From NCBI RefSeq assembly GCF_033807575.1, contig NC_084707.1, positions 14,990,550-15,054,549 of the forward strand: a stretch of DNA of 64,000 nucleotides. Reading direction: 5' to 3'. The notes under the pieces are model-generated. The model was given only the letters and a program-made list of their open reading frames with translations, did no database searches and was not told the origin of the DNA. The translations under genes and the position numbers were made by a program. The first letter of the stretch is position 1; each line of letters opens with the position of its first letter. The stretch is from Cydia pomonella. Its lineage: Eukaryota > Arthropoda > Insecta > Lepidoptera > Tortricidae. Positions 46,881-59,100 of this stretch are shown in pieces.

Positions 46881-46994
46881 TACTCCAACATTGTAAATAC
46901 AAGTAGTGCATTAAAAATATTATCTCCTAATAATATTTCTTATTACGGTGGCATAATATGATACGAATTTATTTTTTACGAGTATATGAACAGA

Positions 46995-47197
46995 CTATTT
47001 TCTCTCACCAATATTAGTGTAAACGAGGTGGTCTGGAGGGTAGTGGTAGTGAGGATGCGGGGGTGGTGAATGTGCGCGTAGGTACGGCGGTGTGGCGGCG
47101 TAGCGCACCCCGCCGGTAGCGCCCGCGCCACCGCCGCCCGCCGGCGAGCCCTCGTCGCCACCCAGCGCTACTGTACTGTAGCTATCGTTACTGAGAT
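46995..47197 (-). CDS. Lim3: Lim3 exon 6, C-terminal
   Basis: On the minus strand the acceptor TTTTTTGCAG precedes ATCTCAG. The exon completes an Asp codon and encodes LSNDSYSTVALGGDEGSP, a Gly/Ala-rich run and LRAHSPPPHPHYHYPPDHL. It ends YTNIGERK and TAG. A strong donor-like GTGAGAG overlaps the end (GT at 47007-47008), so a longer isoform could splice out after YTNI. An AATAAA lies about 20 bases after the stop, which supports use of this stop. Confidence 0.85.
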
Positions 47198-50100
47198 CTG
47201 CAAAAAAATATTAATATAAGCTATGTTATTAAGCTAAGGTTCTCTGTCTATAGTAGTTCTAGGCCAATCTTTCTAAAGACCGAAAATGTTAAGATCGTGC
47301 CGCCATCTCCTTGAAGATGCGTGCAAGAAAGAGAGGGAGGCCATTGCCCAGCAGTGGGACTCAATAGGCCAACAAGAAAAGCCGCTAATGTTGGGATCGG
47401 CTGATTCGATATTTATCAATCATTTAAATCTTTATTGAATAAGTTGACTTAGTATCTTGTCTTGTGTCGACACTTAGGTATTACTGAAAGAACCGCTAGA
47501 ACAACAGTACTTATAATTAATAATTACATATAATCATTTTATTTATTTATTTATTGATAAAAATGTTTACATGACATTACAGTTGAACCAATGCGTCACG
47601 AAACTTAGACTAACAGCAATAATAATTATAAGCATTAACAATTATAAAACAATAATCATAAGTCAATCTACGATAATATACCTTCCCACATAGGGCACAG
47701 TGTAAGCCTAGATACTGAGCGAGCGAAAGCGAGCGAAGCGTCTCCGATTCAGCTTGGGTAAATATGCTTTCCTATGTACGCCGTTTGACCGGCTCACTGG
47801 CTGGTATTTGGCCTAGATTTCTTTGTCAAATTAGTCTTTTTCAAATTCGATGGGTAGGGTGACAGGTCTCCTCTCCACATAATTTATAGCCTAAGACGCC
47901 GACTTTCGTAAATTGTATTGAAATGACACAGGTCAGCGTATCTCTAGTAGATAATGGCAATCACGTCACATCTAGAGTCTGTGCGGAATGAGAAGAGTCG
48001 TGGAATGTATGGGACCCAATACCTTTCACGACTCTTCTCTTTCCGAACAGACTCTACACACATATCAGCGCTATTTATGATAAATAAGTAATTACCTACT
48101 AAAAACCTTTATGGTGCGACTCTGTCCACCAACCGTCAGTTTGTCTGTCTGTCATATCGCTAAATATTTTTTTCTATTAAACATTAATTGCGGAAAATTA
48201 TTGGAATAACGAAAACTATAAAATTAATTTGATGTTATTTCTAACCTTTAAACCTCAAATAAGTATATTTAACCTGCACACTGTCACTGTCATTTTATGT
48301 ATTAATATAAAAATGAAATATGTGCTCAATCGTATTCTAATCGCGGTTTAAAAATAGGTTCAGTCAGGTAAAATTACGTGACATAAAACAAAGTTGCCAC
48401 CAAATGTATTTAACCATTCCATAAAATAAAAACCGGCCAAGAGCATGTCGGGCCACGCTCAGTGTAGGGTTCCGTAGTTACTCTTCCGTCACAATAAGCT
48501 AAACTGGAACTTAAACTATAGTAAATTGTTAACCAAGGAATGAAACGGTACCTTTCACCCGAGTTAAACAAATAGGCAAATTTGCATAATCAGTACCTAA
48601 TTATAAGTCTTTTTACTATGAAGGGAAAACTTTTTGCGATAACTCAAAAACAGCTAAACTGATCATGTCCGCTATAGTTTTCATTTAATGTCTTTCTTAA
48701 GCTCTACTTCCACGATTTTTTTCATATTTTTTGGACCTATGGTTCAAAAGTTAGAGGGGGGACACATTTATTTTTTCTTTCGGAGCGATTATCTCCGAAT
48801 ATATTCACTTTATCAAAAAATGTTTCTTGAAAACCCCTATTAGTTTTGAAAGACCTTTTCAACGATACCCAACACTAGGGTTGAAGCAAAAACAAAATTT
48901 CACCCCCAATTTACGTATAGGGGAGGTACCCTAAAAAAAATTAAATTTTTAGATTTTATTGTACGACTTTGTCGGCTTTATTGATTTATATATTCATGCC
49001 AAATTTCAGCTTTCTAGCACTAACGACCACGGAGCAAAGCCTCGGACAGACAGACAGACAGACAGACAGACGGACATGGCGAAACTATAAGGGTTCCTAG
49101 TTGACTACGGAACCCTAAAAAATTATTTGATTGTTAATTAGATCTGTATTTACCATGGTGCCTAAGGAGTCCAGGTCTATCTTCAGCTCGTCTTAGTCCA
49201 GCAGCCGCTCGTGGCGCGTTGGCCCGCTGCCGCTTCCCGTCATCGACTAGAGTACTGCGACCAGTGCGTGTCATATGTGAGTATCATTAGTTTTTACCAT
49301 GGTGACTAAAGGAGTCCAGGTCTATCTTCAACTCGTCTTTATCCAGCAGCCGCTCGTGGCGCGGCGACCCGCTGCCGCCTCCCTTCATCGACCTGAAGTA
49401 CTGCGACCAGCGCGTGCGCCCCGCGTCCTTCTTTAGTCGCTTTTCTTTCGCTCGTCTGCAATTAATAAACCTATTTCGTTAATGATTAGCTCAGGCAAAA
49501 AGTGGTGGTGATAATTTATCGCAGTTAATTACACTGACTTAGATCAGACTGTAAAATTAGAGTCACTAATCGTCAACCAGATTTGTTATGTAATTTTGTA
49601 TTGAAACGTCTTTTTAAAATTGTAAGACTTACAATTATTTACTACACTTATATAAAAATATATCCACCTTATATAAAACGTGTAGTTATATGAATGGGTT
49701 TTTCTACATAGTCACACAAAATATAACGCTAAATAGTGCTTTGCCATTTTTCACTTGTATGAATTTCATAACTTAAAAAATGGTTGAGTATAAAAAAGTA
49801 GGCATAGTATTTCAATTATAATCACAATTGTAGATACAATTCACTCACAAATCCGTAAAAAAATATTGAGATGAATATTACAATTAATAACGACTAACAC
49901 ACCCACATCAGTATCAACACGAAGTGGTCTGTAGACGGCATATTTTGCATGTTTTGTAACTCGGCGGGGAGCTCCGGGCATTCAACAAAGAGCCTGATTA
50001 ATTAAAGTGCCTCGTAGTTCCCCTTGGCACCCCCATCCTATGAAATAAATGTTACCTACGGAAGGCTGGCCTTCCATAGTGCGGGACACGCGGCACTCGT

Positions 50101-53100
50101 AAATGGGGTTTAGTGCAAGCTACCGGCTGTTGAAAAATCGGTTTCACTCAGTATTTATATTTCAACTGTTAACATAGCTGTAGTAAGAAGTACTTAGTGC
50201 CGCAAAACTAAGTGGCGAGTCAAGTCATATTGTCATCTCTTTCACTCATGGTTGGTCTTAACAAGAGTAAAGGAGATAGCATTATGATCTCAGTCGCCAG
50301 TTAGTTTTGCGGCAAGTATAATACCTGCAGTAATGTATGTAAGCTGAAACTACTCTTAATTTCTGTATATGTAATAGGTACTACCGATGAGTTATAGGTA
50401 GGTCATGGTAGTAAATATCGACATTGCCAAAAATATGTAGACACTACGGTATGGATAATAAGATCGTGTATATACATATTTGTGGTACTTCGTCCGTGTC
50501 GATATTTAATACTTTTACCCATTAATAGTAACAGACAAAAATAAAAACATTTATGGTACAAGATTTTATCACTGAGTATATTTTTTTTAACCCTATCTTT
50601 CTTTAAAAACTCCAAACACAATTAGGTTGCGTTATTTCATCATAGAGTTCCACTGGGCCACCTCCTGTCTCCATCATCAGATCATCTCGATGGTACCATA
50701 ATATTGCAATGTCACCCGACTTACATAATGCAAATTTTCAGATCAATCGGACATCAGGAAGTGGGTCAAATTTAACTTCCAACTTTCAAGTTTGACCCAC
50801 ACTAACTAACAAACTTACATACCAACAGGGCAAGTTAAATAAAAGCTTGTAAAAAAAGGTTAAGATTTTACAGATGAATGAAGCTACGGAATATTGATAG
50901 AGACCCCGATAAGTCTCAATTATGTTATTATGTATTTAGCATAATAGGTTTTTAGGACTCTGCGTGGGCAAGGTCACGATCCAGAGAACATTTTAAATAA
51001 AGGTAAAACACGAAGTACCTACTGTTAATGAAATGAATAGCAAGCTAATTATAGGATAGTTAAAATTATGTAAAATTTTGTTAGTATAATTGCGATCATT
51101 GTATTTTAATTGTGGACTCGGATTAACCACAGACCGGTAAATATGGATCCTGAAGATGCTCCCTGCTAACTTCATTGCAGACTTACAGGATGGAAAAAAT
51201 TATGGGCCCTGGAGAACCTGAAGCTCATTTTACTTAAAGGAAACCTTCCTTTATTTTCAAAAACAAATAAAACTGTTTTTTTTTATTTGCTTATATCGCC
51301 CGGGAATCGAACCGACTAAAAATTATAAAAATAAACACTCGCTAGTTTTTCCGCTCGTCGATACAGTTTATGTTAATGTTAATTTTTTTCCAAGAAACAT
51401 TAGATCTCACACTCGCCTGTCGTACAAAATATCCATAAAAACGAATACACACATACACAAGAATATCTTAGAGTCAAACAAATTTTTAAAAAAATATTTG
51501 AATACTATTTTGTTTATTTTTTTAAGAATATAAGAATGTTTCCTTTGAGTAACATGAGCTAGATCAAGGTTTTAAAGCAGTTTCCCTCCAGGACTCCAGG
51601 GCCCATTATTTTTTCCACACTGGCTATAACTTTGAAGTCGTAATGCTACCTTAATGTAGTAAGTATGTACAGTCAAATGTAAAAATATGGGTGTACACAT
51701 CTTACTCAAAAATATGTCCCATAGCATCTTATTCCAGTGTAATAAGAGCGTAGTACCATATTTATGAGACGATTCATTCAATACATATTTTTGCACTTGA
51801 CTGTACCTATTTCAAACCTTGTGAACTCGGCACATATGATATTACGGGTTCAATAGGATATATATATGGTGTTCGTGGGAATCACACAATGCAATTTTTA
51901 TAGTTATCGAAGAACTTAATAAGTTGGTAAGAATATAATATATCCTACATACCTATATTTTTAAATCCGATTTCTATAAAAAAGTTCATATCCATTATAA
52001 GGATATTTAATACTGATATGTTAAAGCAAGTGCGATAGTTGTATGATAAACAAGTTATATAAAAATTATGTATCATTTCATATTTGGGGTCGATATTCTT
52101 GCCAAAATTATGATTTATAACGATAACTATCAAAAAGTTATATGGGGTAAAGTTAAATACAATTTTTTTTTTTTATTTATTTAGAAACCAAACAGTCGTA
52201 TAAACATATCAACAATGCAATACAAACGATGTACCACAACAAAAGGAAAATACAACAAAAAGACCTGGAGGTTCATAAATTATAAATTATGTTAACTGAA
52301 ATAAATATAGTTATATAGCTACTTAATGCAAATTTTTGAATCTGATAGAAAAAATAACTGATATCTGTACTTATATATTAAAACAACTTACTTTTAACTA
52401 TATCTTTTAGACTAGCCAACGAATTTTGAAAACAATCTACTTCGAATAGATTTTTATTATAGTAACTAGGAACTCGTCTGAAAAAGGTATGCCTGGAATA
52501 GTTTTTGACCGAAAAACTAATATGAAACAGCGATCGAGGGCGTAAGGGGTGATGCGGACAACTGAAAGTAACTAATCTTAGTAGATTAGGACAATTAATA
52601 AAAAAATTTAGAATTTTAAACAAAAACATAACGTCTAAGTATATCCTACGGTTAAAAAGAGAAGGTACACCAAAATGTTTCGCCGCCAACGTTGAATTTT
52701 AATTAATTATAATAAATTCAAGTACCTAATCAATACAATTTCGGTTCTCTACTTCTTAACAAGTTAGTAATCAATTATCATACTTAAAGGTAAAAAATGA
52801 TAAGTAGTATGACCGAGAGGTCATCTTCATATTAAGTGTGAATTTGGACAAATTGAACCATCAGTTTCATTTTTTTTTTTCAAAATTGTGGTAAGAAATA
52901 TAGGTACATATTTAAATTTAAATAAAAATAATAAATAAATATTATAGGACATTATTACACAAATTGACTAAGTCCCACATTAAGCTCAATAAGGCTTGTG
53001 TTGAGGGTACTTCGACAATGATATATATAATATATAAATATTTATAAATACTTAAATACATAGAAAACACCCATGACTCAGGAACAAATATGCATGTTCA

Positions 53101-56100
53101 TCACACGAACAAATGCCCTTACCAGGATTTGAACCCGGGACCATCAGCTTCGTAGGCAGGGTCACTACCCACTAGGCCAAACCGGTCGTCAAATATAATA
53201 TATTTGATTTGATTTGACTTATTAAAATTTAAATATATACAATGAATTTTGATTTAACTAACACAATATTTTAAGCAGACACCACTAACCTAGGATCGTA
53301 GTCAGATTTCAGAAATTACGAAATCCACGTGAACTCACAAGTAGGTAAGTGTGTCTGAACTGAAATGGCCGACGGCTTTGATAACGAGCGAGGCTGAATG
53401 CAGGGCGCGACCGCCGCTGCGCCGGCTTCACGCCCCAACGACCCCGTGCCTTACAGAACATGTGATCCTAACAAAGATGCACCAACAATATCATAGAATA
53501 GACTGTTAGGTCATCAATTGTTAGGCAAGGACGGTTATAAAGGTACTTACTATAATGAATATGCTTATATTAAATTTTCAGAGTTTTATTATAAATATTG
53601 TACATTAGATATTAATACGGTACCTTTTCGAAACATTTATATATATTGCACTTTTTCTGACTTTTTTTTTTCTTTAAGAATGCAATAATTCCCCGCTTCC
53701 GGCAAGACTCGAACTTGCAACCTTTTGGAACACAGATCCAATCAAAAGGTCGCCAGTTCGAGTCTTGCCGGAAGTGATGAATTATTCAATTTTTCCTTTA
53801 ATATTAAATTTTTTTGTATCGCTCGCAGACGTATGTGCTTGATAAAAATGAATGAAAAAAAATGTTTATTGTCCTCCAAAGGCAAGTACCCATAGCTCAT
53901 TTAGTTTCTGATTTACCCTCATTTTTTATTAAGCTCACTATCTATGTACTTTATTCTCATTTAACCTTTTGAACGCTTTTCCACACGTGTCAAGAAATGC
54001 CATGGACGCCAAAAAGTTAACTGGTAAAGAGCGAATATGAAGCTTAACTGACAGTAGGAAAGTCGCTTTGACAACGTCCGCCATAGCCTTTTTAATGGTC
54101 ATTGGCGTCGCGGGCACGACATACGATGACCGTTTTAGTGGTCTTTGGCGTTGAAAAGGTTAAAAAATAAATGAACTCTATCAGTGTGCAGTCGGTATTT
54201 ATCACAGACATATTTACATATGTAGGTACCCAACTAGCAACTCACGGACCTATTTTTTATGTAATTTAAAATTTAAACTTTTTCTTAACCTTAATCCCGA
54301 TAAGTAAGCTTGATACGTATGCTGTCTCTTTACGCTAAAGAGCCCGAATCGTACATCCATAGTTAGTCGTCTTTCCTATATCTTAATTTAATAAAATTCT
54401 ATTCTGAAAGAACAAGATATTTTATTATTTTATACAAAAATATTTTTACCAGATTCACAAATTAAAAATAAACCAGTAGACTGTGCAATGAAATGAAGAA
54501 ATAGAACAAGCAAAATATGCGCATTCATTTCATGACTGAAAAAAACCCTATATTTCTGTTTGCGGCGATAAAACTTTTACGTCTTGTTAAGTCACTGACC
54601 ATTTCAAAATCATTTGTGTTAACTCGCTTGCCTGGTTTAACTGTGCAGATATGGAAAATTGATTACAGAACTCACGGACATGCAAACGTTACGGTATATT
54701 AATTTATTATGGTTGAGTTGCAATTTTTATCGCTCCGCGTCGCATATCAAATTTTTCGTCCAGCCTTAACTAAGGCAAGAGCAGCACAGCACGTGCAATA
54801 TAAGGATAGCTGCAATTATTGAAGTATTATTTGTGATATCCTAGTCTTGTTCATGTATACCGGCGATGCATGTCGTGTCGTCTCCCAAACTTACAATGTG
54901 CCCTGTGGGCTTTCAGTCTTTTACACATAGGTACACAAACTAGGTACAATGTTAATCGTTCAACGAAATGCGTGACCACCTGCACTAACCCTATAAATCA
55001 ATATTTTGCATTCTGACCTTGCTTTAAGTCATAAGCAGTCAAACACAGCAACACGACACGATACCAGCGACAACAATATTTCAAAAGCAGCTGTCATCTG
55101 CCTTATATATTTGGCTACTAAATGCTGTAAAAATATATGAGCCGCTTTACGTTGGCTGACGAACGGGTAACAGCGATAAGTTTTCAAATATGGGTGTGAT
55201 TCTTACCTGTTTTGAAACCACACTTGAACGACGCGCATATCCAGTCCCGTGTCCTGCGCGAGCTGCTCTCTGACATGGCGTGCAGGTTTCGGACTACTGC
55301 TGTACGCGCTCTTTAGGGTCTCTAGTTGCTTCGCTGTGATCGTCGTTCGTGGCCGCTTGCTTGCCGCGTCACCATCTAATGATCCTTCTCCGCCTGCGAA
55401 ACAAATAATAAATCAATACCAAATTTGTACGGTCGGTGCCCCAACTTAAGTAACCAAGTAGTCATACTAATGGTATAGAAAAGTGCATACTTATGTTAGG
55501 GTACCATTATAATCATTCCTTAAATGCTTCTGACTTCTGATCATCTAGATTGCCTAGTTATATTTATTTTTTTATATTTATTTTTTTGTACTTGTAGATA
55601 ATATATTATTAGATTTATTATTATTATTTTGTATGTCACTAACCTTAATTAATTTTAAGATTTGTTGTAACTACTAACAATTATGGATCAATTATGGATT
55701 CGAATTAAATAAATAATTGAAATTGAATTTGAATTAAACACTATAACAAATATCGGAAAACGTCTATTTGGTAGGACCGTCTAGAAGCTTTTTCAGCGCT
55801 TTTAACTCTTGTGCTTGTACACATACTCCTTACAGAAAGTCGGTCTATACACATACACACAGAACACACAACACACAGACACAACAGAATAGAGCAGATG
55901 GACAGAAGAGCAGAAGTCGCGAACACAGAACGGACACGGACGGAAGGAGCATGGCTCTTCCTTTCTGGCAGTATCTAAGGGTTAAACGTATAAAAATAAG
56001 AGTGTTCTTGCCATATCTGTCATTTCATCTCAATCAAAAATTGTATGTGCTGGTCTTCAACATATTGACCTTAGTTAACAAAGCAACAAAAAATATTTGA

Positions 56101-59100
56101 GCAGAGTTGCCTGAAATGGCACAAATAAATGGCTGCTATATTCAGTTACTTGATATTAGACTTCATATTTAAGAGCAGAAGGATAAAATGGAAGTACTTA
56201 CTAACCTTTGGCTCTAGCCGCTTCATAGTCCGGTTTACAGACTAGCTTCCCATCCTCCATCAGATAAAACTCGTCCCCCGTGTTCAGCGTCCGCGCGCAC
56301 GCCGCGCACGCGAAGCAGCGCATGTGATACACGTGCGACTGCGCCCTTCTCACCACCTGCGTGGGGGGGATGCCCTGCCCGCAGCCCGCGCATTTTGTGC
56401 CGAACCGCCTGGGACAACAGCCGGAAAAACAATAACATTATCAACGTGAAAGATTTCATTTATGAGGTTAGATTAGCGCTGGTGGCCTAGCGGTAAGCGC
56501 GTGCGACTTGCAATCCGGAGGTCGCGGGTTCAAACCCCGGCTCGTACCAATGAGTTTTTCGGAACTTATGTACGAAATATCATTTGATCAAATAAATCTC
56601 GTTGAATGGTCAAATGGCAGTCGCTTTCGTAAAAACTAGTGCCTACGCCAATTCTCGGGATTAGTTGCCAAGCGGACCCCAGGCTCTCATGAGCCGTGGC
56701 AAAATGCCGGAACAACGCGAGGTAGATGATTAGTTTTTAGATAACCTAGAAGGATTTGCTTTCTAGTTACCATCAATAAAATATTTATTCATTATTTTCA
56801 CTCCATTAGGGAGGTTTATAAATCATGAAAGGATAAATTATATGATATGTATGTCAATGTGTCAACTTACAAAATGTCGGTAGAACAGAAGGAGAGACGC
56901 TCTTCCTTTCTGACTAGTGTCCAGGCGGAACACATATACAAATAAGATAGTTCTTGCCCTATGACGGCCTTTCCAGTCAAAAAATTTATATATCGGTCTG
57001 CGCCACATTGACCTTATTTGAGTTATTTAACACAAAAGTGGAGGACCCGCGCGAAATCGCCTTTTCATACAAACGTAGTCCTCATTTTCCCTCTGGATAT
57101 TAACAATATTGAAAATATTTTGACATAATTAGTTGTATATCAATCACAGCTATGACCCTACGTTTGTCTTTTTTTTTCGAATTTTAATTATTATCAGAGT
57201 TAGAAGCATTTAAACATTTGTATGAAATCCGTTTTTCGCTCCTAATTTTTACAATAAACAAAAAATCTAAAATAAGTCAAACGTAGGGGCATAGCTTTGG
57301 TTAATATACATCAAATTATGTAAAAATATTTTTCATAATGTCAATATCAGAGAGGAAAATGGGGACTACGTTTGTATGAAAAGGCGATTTCAGGCGGGTC
57401 CTCAAATTTCGTCATAAATAACTCAAATAAGGTCAATCTGGCGTAGACCGGTACATATAATTTTTGATTGGGAAGGCCGTTAACGTACAAGATCAAATCA
57501 CACGTAGCGTAGGAGTAGGCATGCCACATGCGGCCTGATATCATCAGTGCGTCTTCGCATGATAGTGATCATCTCGTGGCAGCCACGGAAATTGGTAACA
57601 ATAACACAAACGATTTCATTATTTTTAAACTTACTTGAAAAAGTCATCTGTACAATAAAGCTGGTTGTTCCTCGCGAAGCACTTGCCGGACAGCATGGCA
57701 CGGCACTCGACGCAGCGCAGGCAGCCGGCATGCCACGTTCGGTCTGACACTTTCAGCACATATCTGTCCACTATCATCTCGTGGCAGCCGCCGCACTTCG
57801 GGATACTGGCTGCAGCAAAACAGATATTTCAGAGGTGACTCTCTCTGAGGTGCACTCAACGAAGTGCCTATCAACTAAATAAGTGTACAGTTTTTTATGA
57901 ACGACATATTGAACGTTTTTATCAACATTGCAACAACTTGAAATCTCCAAAATATAATAGGTATTTAAGCTGAAACAAAAGATTAGCTCTCGATTGTTTC
58001 TATATATATCTTTCTACTTTTAATCTATCACATATTCACTTCACGGGCTATTGTCGTACATGATAAAATAATTCGTTCAAATAAGAACCAGACAATCGTG
58101 GCAATACCGATACGCCTGTTTATGCACTAAAAATGTTCTGCACTATTACAATGAAAACGATATCAATATTTTGAATACTGCCATTATTAATGATAGATGT
58201 TAGATAATATACGATATCCAACATTTAATAAGCATAGTAAATATATTATAAGTTAAAACTGAACCCCAATTATACTATTACCTATCTAAGTACATTCGAT
58301 TCGTTTAAAAAATAGTACATTATTGCTATATTATTATTTTCAAGATGGGGAAGCAGGTAGTATTATTTCACTACTCCTTCGCATTGAAAAAAAAACACAA
58401 TTTCATTTTTAACTATACCCCTGGATCAATTTCATCAAACGAGCATTTTTGTCTAAATTCCATGGAATTTTGAAATATTTATTTTATATAATTATATGTA
58501 ATATGATAATTCGTACAAAAGTAAAATAAAGCGATAATACTTCCAAGGTCTACATATTCACAAAATATTGAAAGATTTCATTTTAAAAATTCGGTCTTGG
58601 CTCGGAAGTTTTTACTGTCCATAGGAATTGGATTTTGCTGGCACAGGAATTGATTTTCTAAGAATAATTCATATTTAAACCGTATGTTTTATGAATCAAA
58701 TATTAAAAAAAAAAGTTATAAGATTATTAATGATAATGACCTTTACATTTAAGACCTACTGCTTTTTTTAAATCATCTTACAAAAATATGTATTGACAAT
58801 AACAATATACATAATGGATATATACAGATGATTACTATAACTAGCTTATATCTAAAATAGGCCCTTGAGGCATTGTACCAAGGATGCTGGTGGCATTTCC
58901 TCGTTGTATCGCAATACTGATACGTTGTGCGAGGAAGCCGCCAGCTCTTCGGTCACCAGTTACGTCAACCAGACGTTTCGCGATTTCAAATAACTGATGG
59001 CTTAAAAATAAATAATGAAGTTATGTATCTTTTCGAATTAAGTAAGAATTCGTGTTAATTTTTCCTTTGATTATGATAAATGATTGATCATCTTAGTTGA

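Larger units (their letters stand above)
49456..55206. other. Lim3 intron 4 filled with small elements
   Basis: Listed elements occupy 50191-54163. About 50640-50850 resembles a further dispersed repeat (ATCTCGATGGTACCATAATA, AGTTTGACCCACACTAACTA). A GC-rich patch at 53380-53455 has short open frames on both strands, one starting AAATGGCCGACGGC, but no splice evidence. 54170-55190 shows nothing. Confidence 0.45.

Noticed and set aside
53380..53455. Extra Lim3 exon in intron 4
   Set aside because: GC-rich, but no acceptor/donor pair keeps the Lim3 frame, and exons 4 and 5 already join perfectly across the homeodomain.
56475..56548. Functional tRNA gene
   Set aside because: A and B boxes are present, but the anticodon stem does not pair well and the SINE-B body follows directly; the same head occurs in a second SINE-B copy.
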